The translations under genes were made by a program, and so were the position numbers. The notes below the pieces were generated by a model. The model was not told the origin of the DNA, made no database searches, and worked only from the letters and a program-made list of their open reading frames with translations. DNA of 64,000 bases from positions 155,080 to 219,079 of the forward strand of contig CAMIXH010000002.1 in the NCBI GenBank assembly GCA_946402735.1, written 5' to 3'. How positions within the stretch are numbered: position 1 is the first letter of the stretch; every line of letters begins with the position of its first letter. This stretch comes from an uncultured Mycoplasmatota bacterium. Its GTDB lineage: Bacteria; Bacillota_I; Bacilli_A; RF39; UBA660. Shown here in pieces: positions 9,844 to 19,579 of the stretch.

Positions 9844-11497
9844 TTTTAGAAAAATAGATGGTCATGATTATATAAAAGATAATTTAAACAACATAATTGA
9901 AGCCTTTGTTACTCTTTATGGTGAAGAAGAAAGAGAATTCATCACTCAAAGATTTAATAGTACTTTTATTACTACATTTGGTAATATTGATACTTTTGAA
10001 TCAAATATTAGAAGGGTTAAATCAAGTGTTTTAAAAGAAGTATTTGGTATTGATGAAGGACATACATTCTTTTTTGAAGTAGATAAATTGTATGAAGATT
10101 TTGTTAATTTAACTACAGAAGAAATGGATTTTATAGATGATGAAGATTTAAATTTATTATTTGGTGAAAAAGACCCACAAGTAATAATAGAAAATATAAA
10201 AAATAATAAATATCCTAAAGTACAAGAATTTATTGCAAAATTTAAACCAGTTATGGAAAGACTAGCTCCATATGAAGAGAAATTAAAAAGATATCAAGAA
10301 ACGAAAAGAATCATTGATGATAAATACTTTGATATGTTAGTTAATGATTTTGCATATTTAATTCCTAGTCATGAAATGGATGCTTATAAAATGATTGGTT
10401 TCCCTACTACATTTATGAGTTATTATTTTGGATTTGGAATTACTAGTGGTCCTAGATGCTTTGATGAAGAAGCTGAAAAAATACTAAATGATCCAAATAC
10501 AGACTGGGAAAAAGATAGTATCATAGATGATAGAATGAAATTCTTTGAAGCAATGGGATTTAATTTAAAAGGAAAAGGAGATTTTGCTTTAAATCCACCA
10601 ACATATGAAGATTATTTAAAGTTAGAAGGTATTGATGAATTAATAACAAGAGCTAAAAGTGATTTTAAAATGATATCTGCTAGAAGAAAAGAACTAATGA
10701 AACTTAGAAACTATGAAATACTAGAGAACATGGAAGAATATGTAAGTGTTAGAAAGCAAATAGATGCTTTAGATTTAGTAGATAAAGATGATCCTTTTGG
10801 TCCATTCTTATTTAATTCTTTATCATCTGTATCTTGTTTTACAGAAAACTATAAACTTGATGGTGAGAATTATATACTATCCCCTCTTGTATTTATTAGT
10901 TTAGATGGTTCTAGTACTGATAATACAATTATGCATGAATTAAATCACTTATATGAGCATCATACTATATCAGTAAATAGTAATGGAGATGTTGCTATAT
11001 CAGGATGGGATATATCAAATATGGAATTTAAAGATCATCAATCCGATGATAATTATAATGGTATAACTAGAAAATATGAATTATTAAGTGAATATATTAA
11101 TGAAAGATTAGCTCAAACATTAACAGATATAATGCATAGTAGAGGTCAACATATTTATAGCCCATATGTTGATAAAGATTTATGTGTTTATATGTGTATG
11201 CAAATATTCTTAGAAGATTTCTTTCAAGAATTTAAAGGAGCCATTATCAAAAGTAGATCACATGGTAATATAGATGTTATTTATAATGAAGTTGGTAAAG
11301 AAAACTTTGAAGCACTAAATGACTTATGTAATGATTTTTATGATAAGTTTGGTTATGGTTCTCAAGCAGAAGGAATAATAAGCTTATATAAAGATAAAAA
11401 AGATACAAAAGATGCTTATGAAGTAGCAAAATTTGTAGAAAGAAAAAATGAAATCTTACAAAGAATGAGAGAATATAAAAATAGTAAAGTGTTATAA
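9830..11497 (+). CDS. HExxH putative zinc metallopeptidase (555 aa)
   Basis: TIMHELNHLYEHH and downstream LLSEYINERLAQ. Confidence 0.6.
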   Translation: MVEDSFRKIDGHDYIKDNLNNIIEAFVTLYGEEEREFITQRFNSTFITTFGNIDTFESNIRRVKSSVLKEVFGIDEGHTFFFEVDKLYEDFVNLTTEEMDFIDDEDLNLLFGEKDPQVIIENIKNNKYPKVQEFIAKFKPVMERLAPYEEKLKRYQETKRIIDDKYFDMLVNDFAYLIPSHEMDAYKMIGFPTTFMSYYFGFGITSGPRCFDEEAEKILNDPNTDWEKDSIIDDRMKFFEAMGFNLKGKGDFALNPPTYEDYLKLEGIDELITRAKSDFKMISARRKELMKLRNYEILENMEEYVSVRKQIDALDLVDKDDPFGPFLFNSLSSVSCFTENYKLDGENYILSPLVFISLDGSSTDNTIMHELNHLYEHHTISVNSNGDVAISGWDISNMEFKDHQSDDNYNGITRKYELLSEYINERLAQTLTDIMHSRGQHIYSPYVDKDLCVYMCMQIFLEDFFQEFKGAIIKSRSHGNIDVIYNEVGKENFEALNDLCNDFYDKFGYGSQAEGIISLYKDKKDTKDAYEVAKFVERKNEILQRMREYKNSKVL

Positions 11498-11518
11498 TAC
11501 AATGAAAGGAGTGGTATT

Positions 11519-12052
11519 ATGAGAAAAAACATCATAGAAAAAAGAACTAAATTAACTACAAATACTTATATGAAAGAAGCAATTAAATATGAAATAGTTA
11601 TTATTTCAGAAGATGATTACTTTATCACAATAAAGAAATATTTAGAAATGACAGATAAGTTTGAAATTAGTGGTACTACTCTAATTGATAAAGACTACTA
11701 TGTAGTTGAAATAACTCCATTAAAAGAAAAATATAATATTCGCTTCTATGTAGATAATAAATTAAATGTAATTGATTATTATATAGATATAACATATGAA
11801 AATGGTATTAAATATAAATTACCATATTATGTAGATCTATATTTAGATATACTTCATTATCCAAAAGAAAAAGAATTCAAATTCTTTGATGAAGATGAAT
11901 TAAAAGAAGCACTAAATAATAAATTAATTAGTAAGAAAGATTACAACATGGCATTTAAAGTCGGTAATAAATTATTAAAAGAATTGCAAAAAAATGAAAA
12001 TAAATATTTCAATATTGATGTTATTAAATATATAAATAAGTATTTCAAATAA
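11519..12052 (+). CDS. Uncharacterised protein
   Basis: 177-aa ORF with ggagtgg RBS, same operon direction. Confidence 0.6.
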   Translation: MRKNIIEKRTKLTTNTYMKEAIKYEIVIISEDDYFITIKKYLEMTDKFEISGTTLIDKDYYVVEITPLKEKYNIRFYVDNKLNVIDYYIDITYENGIKYKLPYYVDLYLDILHYPKEKEFKFFDEDELKEALNNKLISKKDYNMAFKVGNKLLKELQKNENKYFNIDVIKYINKYFK

Positions 12053-12067
12053 AAAGAGATTGATTAT

Positions 12068-12712
12068 TCAATCTCTTTTTCCAAATATTAAAGTACCAAT
12101 TCTAACTATATTACTACCCTCTTCTATAGCTATTTTATAATCATGACTCATACCCATAGATAAATATTCTAATTTATATTTATCTTTTAATTTTTTCATC
12201 TTTTTAAAACTATCTCTTATCTCACTATCATTTTCACTATGAGTCCCTATTGCCATTAGACCCATCAAATTGATATTACTCATATTTTTAACTTCATTAA
12301 TTAGATTATCTAACTCTTCTACACTACAACCTGTCTTACTAGATTCTTCTGCTATATTAACTTCAATCAATATATTTACTATTTTATTATTTTTAATAGC
12401 TTCTTTGTTAATAACATTAGCTAGTTTTATTGAATCAACACTTTCAATTAAATATATATTTCTTTTAACAATATCTTTTACTTTATTAGTTTGTAAATGT
12501 CCTATCATATGCCATCTAATGTCATTTGGTAAACTATCCATTTTACTAACTAATTCTTGTACATAGTTTTCTCCAAAGTCTTTTACTCCTAAATTATAAC
12601 ATTTAAGTATTTCTTCATTAGACTTAGTTTTAGAAACAGCTACTAATAAAGCATTACCAATTTCACTTCTTATTTTATTTATCACACTATTCATATTAAC
12701 CTCTATTATCAT
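12068..12712 (-). CDS. YggS-family PLP homeostasis protein
   Basis: AVSKTK, FGENYVQE, WHMIGHLQTNK, SMGMSHDY..AIEEGS..VRIGT motifs. Confidence 0.93.
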   Translation of the reverse strand: MIIEVNMNSVINKIRSEIGNALLVAVSKTKSNEEILKCYNLGVKDFGENYVQELVSKMDSLPNDIRWHMIGHLQTNKVKDIVKRNIYLIESVDSIKLANVINKEAIKNNKIVNILIEVNIAEESSKTGCSVEELDNLINEVKNMSNINLMGLMAIGTHSENDSEIRDSFKKMKKLKDKYKLEYLSMGMSHDYKIAIEEGSNIVRIGTLIFGKRD

Positions 12713-12722
12713 AATAACAAAA

Positions 12723-12745
12723 AAACACTATTTATAATAGTGTTT
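12723..12745 (-). terminator. Rho-independent terminator after 12-gene operon
   Basis: AAACACTATT/AATAGTGTTT hairpin followed by T-run on minus strand. Confidence 0.7.
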
Positions 12746-13499
12746 CTAAATACTTTCTAACTCCATCTTCATCATTAGATTCAGTTATAATATCAGCTTT
12801 ATTTTTAATCATAGTACATGCATTATTAACACATACACTAGTATTAGCTACTTCAAACATAGATAAATCATTCTTATCATTTCCAATAGCAATAATATCA
12901 CTAATCTTTAAATACTTACTTAATCTTTTAATAGCGTTTCCTTTAGAGGATTTTTTATTTACAATACTAAAATATATTTCATTATTAAATTCATTGGAAG
13001 AATCAACTACTTTATAAATACTCTCTATTTTGCTTTTATATTCTAATATAGCTTTCTTTTCACTTCCAATAACCATTATTTGTTTTATTTTTTTACTTAG
13101 TACTTCTTCAAAATTATTATCATCTAATAATACTTGTGAATCATTTCTAGTAAACTTAGTAACATATTCCATATTGTCACATACAAAGACTACTCTTAGA
13201 TTATTTCTTTTAGAGTCTTTGTATATTTTTTTAATTATATACTTTGGTAAATAATAGCTCATTATCACATTATTATTTTTAATATCTAAAACTTCTGTTC
13301 CATTTGATGATATTAAATAATCACTAAGACCTACTTCATCACTAATTCTTAAACCATGATATCTAGGTCTAGCTGTACATATCACTACTACATTACCATT
13401 TCTAACAAGTTTACTAATAGTACTTTTAGTTTCATTTGTAATAGTTCCATCACTATGTCTTAAAGTACCATCACTATCTATCGCTATTAAATGTTTCAT
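12732..13499 (-). CDS. HAD-superfamily (Cof-type) phosphatase
   Basis: AIDSDGTL, ICTARP, GNDKNDLSMF; start MKHLIAIDSDG preferred over the 13529 start in the ORF track. Confidence 0.85.
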   Translation of the reverse strand: MKHLIAIDSDGTLRHSDGTITNETKSTISKLVRNGNVVVICTARPRYHGLRISDEVGLSDYLISSNGTEVLDIKNNNVIMSYYLPKYIIKKIYKDSKRNNLRVVFVCDNMEYVTKFTRNDSQVLLDDNNFEEVLSKKIKQIMVIGSEKKAILEYKSKIESIYKVVDSSNEFNNEIYFSIVNKKSSKGNAIKRLSKYLKISDIIAIGNDKNDLSMFEVANTSVCVNNACTMIKNKADIITESNDEDGVRKYLETLL

Positions 13500-13506
13500 T
13501 TTATAT

Positions 13507-14016
13507 TTAGTTAGATTTATATATTTCAAATAATTCTAACATTTCCTTTGCTATTCCTTTTTGATCCCCATATTTTCTCATATTCTTTTTTAATTCATTT
13601 TCTACTTCTTCTAGTGGTATTCTTCTAAGTTCAAAGTTACCCTTTTTCTCATCTTCAGTATATTCAGTTTTATCTAAATGTACTTCTTCATCTGTTTTAA
13701 TTTCATAATAATATATTTCTATTTTTCTATTCTTTCCAACTTCTGGCCAATCTTTATAATAACCAAGAAGTACTGCAAAAGGTTCACTTTCTACACTTGA
13801 TAATGTAATACCAGTTTCTTCTTTTACTTCTCTTATAACAGCGTCTTTTAATTCTTCATTTTCTTCAACGTGTCCGCCTGGGAATTGATAATCATTATGA
13901 GAGTAACCTAGTAATACTTCATCCTTTGAGTTAACAATTAAAACTTTAACTCTTTTTACTACTTCAGTAACATCTTCTTCTGTTAAATTATACTTATTAA
14001 CAATTATTTCCTTCAT
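13507..14016 (-). CDS. NUDIX hydrolase
   Basis: GGHVEENEELKDAVIREVKEETGI. Confidence 0.93.
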   Translation of the reverse strand: MKEIIVNKYNLTEEDVTEVVKRVKVLIVNSKDEVLLGYSHNDYQFPGGHVEENEELKDAVIREVKEETGITLSSVESEPFAVLLGYYKDWPEVGKNRKIEIYYYEIKTDEEVHLDKTEYTEDEKKGNFELRRIPLEEVENELKKNMRKYGDQKGIAKEMLELFEIYKSN

Positions 14017-14647
14017 TATTATCCCTTCTTTCTAACTTCATTGTCATTTGATCAATACTATATTGTTCTATAACACTTTTATTCTTCATAAACTCTCTTA
14101 ATATTTCCATTACTTTTTTATGAGTTTCTTCTTCACTTAAATTATCAGTATTTATTATTACATGAGGTATATTATATCTTCTTATAGCCTCAAATATTTT
14201 ATCATAACCATCTACATATATTCTTTTCTTACCTAAATCTAAATCTTTTGAATTTCTATGAGTAATTCTTTTTATTCTTTCCTCAATTGATGCATATAAC
14301 ACAATAGTTATATCAGGAAAACCATAATGACTAGCATAAAAATCAAATAATTCTCTATTATCATCATGACAAGAAAAGTAATATGTTGATAAGAATCCCC
14401 TATCTAATATAACATCTTCTTTTCTTCCATCTTCTAAGGCACTTAAATTACCCATTAAATAATACATTGCGACTAGATTATTAGAATAATTATATATATT
14501 CTCCATTACTTTGTGAGATGATTCTTTATCATGTAATAATAATGAATCTATTGGTTTACTAATAGTTTTAATACCTAAAGAATTACTTAGATTATTAACT
14601 AAACTACTTTTACCAACACCATCTAATCCTTCTACACATATAATCAT
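13997..14647 (-). CDS. P-loop thymidylate-kinase-like protein
   Basis: MIICVEGLDGVGKSSLV; VILDRGFLSTYYF. Confidence 0.75.
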   Translation of the reverse strand: MIICVEGLDGVGKSSLVNNLSNSLGIKTISKPIDSLLLHDKESSHKVMENIYNYSNNLVAMYYLMGNLSALEDGRKEDVILDRGFLSTYYFSCHDDNRELFDFYASHYGFPDITIVLYASIEERIKRITHRNSKDLDLGKKRIYVDGYDKIFEAIRRYNIPHVIINTDNLSEEETHKKVMEILREFMKNKSVIEQYSIDQMTMKLERRDNNEGNNC

Positions 14648-14674
14648 AATTATTTCCCCCTTAAATATAACATA

Positions 14675-15565
14675 TTATTTTTTTCTTATCAATTTAGCTC
14701 CTTCATCAAATAATACTTGATGATATCTTTCATGATCTGGATATATAGATATCCATTTAATTGCATTATAACAATCAAATATAAGTAATCTATCATTTAA
14801 CATTTCATTGTTCATAACTTCTGGATATAGTTCTCTTAACATACTCATAACATTTTTATAATCATCTGGATTTACACTTCCATTACTTATAAAACTATTA
14901 GGATTTTTACTCATTCTATTTAGTGCATCAAATTCTTTATCGATTATACTTGGTCCATACCATTCAAAATCTATTAACTTTAGTCCATCTTCGCTAACAA
15001 TTATATTATCAAAATGAACATCTCCATGAATATAACCACATCTAGCATTTTTTAAATATTCTTCAAAACTATTACTTAATTCCAATAAATATTTAATTTC
15101 TTCTTTACTAAATAGTCCCATCCTTTTACACTGTGCTAGTTCATTATTGAAGTTATTCATTATTGATAATTGATCATAATCTCCTATATATGGTTTACTA
15201 TGAATAATTCTTAAGATATTAACTAAATTATCTAGTGTTCTATACCTTTGCATTTCACTCATATCACCCCATAATGAGAATAGATTATGTCCCTGTATTT
15301 TTTCTTCTATTGTGTAATAATATGGTATTACTGTTTTACTATTATCATATACAAGTAATCCTGGGCTAAAATCATAATCATTATTTATGAAAAATGATAC
15401 TTCATTTCTAACATCACTTTCTCTTTTTACATTAGTACATATTTTTAATACATATTTATTATCAATGTCAAACACGGATCTATTAAACCCGCTTCTTATT
15501 CTAATACATGGTACATTTTCATCTATACCAATATGTCTTAAGATTTGTTTGACCATCTCTTCCAT
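14675..15565 (-). CDS. Aminoglycoside phosphotransferase (APH)-fold kinase
   Basis: GYIHGDVHFDNIIV ... LKLIDFEWYG. Confidence 0.85.
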   Translation of the reverse strand: MEEMVKQILRHIGIDENVPCIRIRSGFNRSVFDIDNKYVLKICTNVKRESDVRNEVSFFINNDYDFSPGLLVYDNSKTVIPYYYTIEEKIQGHNLFSLWGDMSEMQRYRTLDNLVNILRIIHSKPYIGDYDQLSIMNNFNNELAQCKRMGLFSKEEIKYLLELSNSFEEYLKNARCGYIHGDVHFDNIIVSEDGLKLIDFEWYGPSIIDKEFDALNRMSKNPNSFISNGSVNPDDYKNVMSMLRELYPEVMNNEMLNDRLLIFDCYNAIKWISIYPDHERYHQVLFDEGAKLIRKK

Positions 15566-15574
15566 TAAAAACTC

Positions 15575-16504
15575 CTAATAATATTTTCTTGTTAATTTCA
15601 TTACATCTGGATTATTTAACTCACGAATATCTTCTATTCCAAGTTGACCCATCTTATCTCCTAAACACCAAGTTCTATCATTTACAAAATCTGTATATAA
15701 ATATATTTGACCATCATGTACTTCACCTATTTCATAACCAGGTTTACAAATACAAGTACATCCATATACATGATCATCTGGTGTTATACATACTTTTTTA
15801 ACACCCGCAGAACATTGAAATCTATTTGGTTCATTTACTGTATCTTTTCCAAATGTTCCACTTCTTCTAACTTCTAAATCATTAATATCATATTTATCTC
15901 TAGCTTGTTTTATTTGAGTAAAGAAAGCATCATAATCATCTTTAGATAAACCAACATTTGATAAATTTTTTGCTCTACCTTGAATAAATATTTTATTAAA
16001 TTCTACTCCTGAAGCACCAAGCTCATGAGCTTCATCACATATCTCTAAAGCGTTATGAGCATTCTTATTAGTTATTGTAGTCATTAATACTACTCTTAAA
16101 CCTTTTTCTCTTAACATTCTAGTTACTTCATTTAACATTTCATTTGTAATTCCATTTAATGAATTTTGAATTCCAAAGTGATATGACATAAATACTGTTT
16201 TAATACCACTTTCTTTTAATAAATCAATTACTTCAGGTTCTTGATATATTCTAAGTCCATTAGTCATAATCCAATCTTGACCAACTATTTTATATGAACT
16301 TAAATATCCAAGATCAACTAGTGGTTCTGCTCCATCTATTCTAACAATCTTATAATCCTTAGAATAATGTCTACATAACTCTTCAAGTTCTTCTGGTGTT
16401 CTATTTCCTTTATAGCCAATATAACAGTGTGTACATGCTACATTACATTTAGAACAAGCCATTAATATAACTCTTTCACCTTCATATTTTTTTAACTCTC
16501 TCAT
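15575..16504 (-). CDS. Radical SAM protein with SPASM-like C-terminus
   Basis: CNVACTHC (CxxxCxxC) and C-terminal CSAGVKKVCITPDDHVYGCTCIC. Confidence 0.88.
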   Translation of the reverse strand: MRELKKYEGERVILMACSKCNVACTHCYIGYKGNRTPEELEELCRHYSKDYKIVRIDGAEPLVDLGYLSSYKIVGQDWIMTNGLRIYQEPEVIDLLKESGIKTVFMSYHFGIQNSLNGITNEMLNEVTRMLREKGLRVVLMTTITNKNAHNALEICDEAHELGASGVEFNKIFIQGRAKNLSNVGLSKDDYDAFFTQIKQARDKYDINDLEVRRSGTFGKDTVNEPNRFQCSAGVKKVCITPDDHVYGCTCICKPGYEIGEVHDGQIYLYTDFVNDRTWCLGDKMGQLGIEDIRELNNPDVMKLTRKYY

Positions 16505-17355
16505 TATTTCTCTCCTTTCTTTCTAAGAGTATACCAATATGGTTTCTCATCTTTAAAACATCTATTATTTCCTAAGAAATAATCTAACTTATATTGAGCA
16601 TCTTCCATACTTTTACCCATTCTATATGTATAGAATATATAATCAAGTATGTATAAAATGCTATATAAGTTATATACTTTCCAAAAATATCCAGGTACTT
16701 TACCATCAAAATAATTATTGATTAGTGTATAGTAAAATGCTGGATAATTTTCAATAACACTACTAGAAGCTAAATCATAGATTCCATTATTTTCTTTACA
16801 TACATCTAAATCTATCATATATGGTTTATCACCATTCATTATTATGTTTCCAGGATGAAAGTCACCATGAACAATACTAGTACTCATTCCTCTTAATACT
16901 TCTACATTGTCACTTACATAATCAACTATCATAGATAAATCTATATCAATACCTAAATCATTAATTCTTTTAATTTTTTTATTATATGAATTTAAATATT
17001 TCAAATATATATTTAACTCTTCATGAGGTTTTACACTATGCATTTTAACTAACTCTTTACTAACAGCCTTACTATATTTTTTATCACTTGGTGTATTTGT
17101 TAATAACTTGTCTAATGGATATCCATTAATCCATTCAACTATTGAATAACCTTCTCCGAATTTATATAACTCTGGTACATTTATACCTGCATTATGAAGT
17201 CTAATCATATTATCAAAAGATCTATATCTATCTATCATAAATCTTCTATCATATTCTCTTAACAGGCATGTTTTACCATTAAACTCAATTAAAGATTTCT
17301 TAACTGAAGAATCACCTTTATTAAACTCTCTTATTACTTTAAAATCCCCTGACAT
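16504..17355 (-). CDS. APH-fold kinase
   Basis: SIVHGDFHPGNIIM ... PYMIDLDVC. Confidence 0.85.
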   Translation of the reverse strand: MSGDFKVIREFNKGDSSVKKSLIEFNGKTCLLREYDRRFMIDRYRSFDNMIRLHNAGINVPELYKFGEGYSIVEWINGYPLDKLLTNTPSDKKYSKAVSKELVKMHSVKPHEELNIYLKYLNSYNKKIKRINDLGIDIDLSMIVDYVSDNVEVLRGMSTSIVHGDFHPGNIIMNGDKPYMIDLDVCKENNGIYDLASSSVIENYPAFYYTLINNYFDGKVPGYFWKVYNLYSILYILDYIFYTYRMGKSMEDAQYKLDYFLGNNRCFKDEKPYWYTLRKKGEK

Positions 17356-17359
17356 ATAT

Positions 17360-18025
17360 TTACTCCTTACTTTCTATTAAACCATTCTTACTTAGTTTAT
17401 AAATCTTATCAGATACTTTTTTAACAAAGTCTTCTTCATGAGACACTATTATTAAAGTCATATCTTCTTTAACTAGTTCATTTATTAATAACAAAACACT
17501 TTCTTTCATTTCTTTATCTAATGCACTAGTTGGTTCATCAAGTAAGATTATTTCTGGTTTCATAAGTAGTGTTCTAGCAATACTTACTCTTTGTTTTTGA
17601 CCACCTGATAATTCATCAGGATATTTATCTTTCTTATCAACTAAATCTATTCTTTTTAAAATGTTATTTGCCATTTCCTTAGCTTTAATATTAGAATAAC
17701 CTTTTATCTTAGTTAAACCAATTATTAAGTTATCCATAACAGTAAGGTGTTCAAATAAATTATAATCTTGAAATACCATACCTATCTTTTGTCTTAATTC
17801 AGTTAAATCAATCGCATCAGTATTAATACCATTTAAAGTAATTATTCCTTCATAATCATCTTCTAGGCGATTAATACATTTAAGAAGTGTACTTTTTCCA
17901 CATCCACTCTTACCTATAATAGATATTACTTCTCCCTTTTTAATACTTAAATTAACATTTTTAAATATCAATTCATCTTTATAATACTTACTTACATTTT
18001 GTAATCTTAATATTTCATTCTTCAT
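17360..18025 (-). CDS. Polar amino acid-type ABC transporter ATP-binding protein
   Basis: GKSGCGKSTLL, LSGGQKQRVSIAR, LLDEPTSAL. Confidence 0.95.
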   Translation of the reverse strand: MKNEILRLQNVSKYYKDELIFKNVNLSIKKGEVISIIGKSGCGKSTLLKCINRLEDDYEGIITLNGINTDAIDLTELRQKIGMVFQDYNLFEHLTVMDNLIIGLTKIKGYSNIKAKEMANNILKRIDLVDKKDKYPDELSGGQKQRVSIARTLLMKPEIILLDEPTSALDKEMKESVLLLINELVKEDMTLIIVSHEEDFVKKVSDKIYKLSKNGLIESKE

Positions 18026-18795
18026 GCTTTCTTCACCATCCTTGGATTAATCTTTTTATATATTAAATCAAGTATTTTACCAATGATATAACAAATTACA
18101 AAATATATTATTGCTGTAAATATTAATGGGAAAAATGCTTCATAAGTTCTATTTCTAATAATATCACTTGCTTTAGTTAACTCTATTATTGAAATATAAC
18201 CTGCTATTGATGTTAATTTAATTAATGATACTATTTCATTTTTATATACTGGTATTACTATTCCTAGTATTTGTGGAATAATAATATATTTAAGAGTCTG
18301 TATTCTATTAAAACCTAAAGAATAAGCAGAATCTATTTGAATTTGATTTATTGAAGCATATGCTCCTTTTACTACTTCTGCTACATATGCAGAAAAGTAT
18401 ATAGAAAATGCCATTATAGATACAATAACTGGATCAATATTTACATTACCAAATATTACAAAATAGAATATTAGTAATAATACTGTTATTGGTACACCTT
18501 GTAAAAATCTAATAATACCATTTGACAATAGTTTTACTACTCTACTGTTAATCCTTTGTATATAGAATAATAGTATTCCTAAGAGTGTTCCAAATAGTAT
18601 TGATAATACTGATATTATCATTGTATTCTTTAATCCCTTTAGAAATAATAAGTATCTTTTTTCTTCTATAATAGTTCTTCTAAAACTAATATATACACTA
18701 TCAAAAAATGATAATAAAATATTTCTAAATATAACAATCAAACCAATTATTATTAAAGTAAATAATATCCAAAGAATTAATTTCTTCTTTTTCAT
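18022..18795 (-). CDS. Amino acid-type ABC transporter permease
   Basis: HisM/GlnP-type: FLQGVPITVLL, AYVAEVVKGAYASINQIQIDSAYSLGF. Confidence 0.92.
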   Translation of the reverse strand: MKKKKLILWILFTLIIIGLIVIFRNILLSFFDSVYISFRRTIIEEKRYLLFLKGLKNTMIISVLSILFGTLLGILLFYIQRINSRVVKLLSNGIIRFLQGVPITVLLLIFYFVIFGNVNIDPVIVSIMAFSIYFSAYVAEVVKGAYASINQIQIDSAYSLGFNRIQTLKYIIIPQILGIVIPVYKNEIVSLIKLTSIAGYISIIELTKASDIIRNRTYEAFFPLIFTAIIYFVICYIIGKILDLIYKKINPRMVKKA

Positions 18796-18802
18796 TTTAC
18801 CC

Positions 18803-19579
18803 CTACTTTCTTGTTATAATTACTATTCCTCCAGTATAGTCAGCATCACTAAATAATACTGACTTTTTTCTTTCTTCTGTTACTATGATTGAACATCCTG
18901 CTATATCAACTTTACCACTTACAATAGCTGGTAATAATCCATCAAATTGCATCTCAACTACTTCTAACTTGTAATCAAGTTTATAAGCAATATATCTAAT
19001 AACATCTATATCATAACCAACTATTTTATTGTTTTTTACATATGCAAATGGAGCAGATCCACTAACTGTACCAAATTTAATAGTTCCTTTACTTCCATTA
19101 TATTTGTAACTATCTAATTCTTTTTTAGATTCATCATTACCCATCCATTTTTCTTCAAACTTATTAAGTGTACCATCTGCTTTCATTTCGCTAAGTACTC
19201 TATTTACATCACTTTGTAAATTAGTTAATTTTGGATTAATAGCAAAAGCATAACTATCTTCAGTTAATTTTTCTTCTAACATTTTAAGTCCATCATTATT
19301 CTTAAGTATTTCTTTTCCTAATGGTTCATCTGTTAAGAATCCGTCAATCTTACCACTCTTTAAAGCAGATATTTGATCACTATAACTGTTATAGTAAAAA
19401 ATACTAGGACTCTCTATATTATTATTTGCTATTGTGTCATATTCACTTCCAGTAGTAACCCCAATGTTACTATAGTTTAAATCTTCTAAAGTATTAATAA
19501 TGTCTAGTTTATTTTGACATCCACATAACATTACTACTATTAGTAAACACACTACATATTTAATTAATCTTTCTAACAC
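18803..19579 (-). CDS. Lipoprotein solute-binding protein, SBP_bac_3 type with permuted lobe order
   Basis: Lipobox MLCGCQ; C-lobe-like segment precedes N-lobe-like segment GTIKFGTVSGSAPFAYVKNNKIVGYDIDVI. Confidence 0.85.
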   Translation of the reverse strand: MLERLIKYVVCLLIVVMLCGCQNKLDIINTLEDLNYSNIGVTTGSEYDTIANNNIESPSIFYYNSYSDQISALKSGKIDGFLTDEPLGKEILKNNDGLKMLEEKLTEDSYAFAINPKLTNLQSDVNRVLSEMKADGTLNKFEEKWMGNDESKKELDSYKYNGSKGTIKFGTVSGSAPFAYVKNNKIVGYDIDVIRYIAYKLDYKLEVVEMQFDGLLPAIVSGKVDIAGCSIIVTEERKKSVLFSDADYTGGIVIITRK

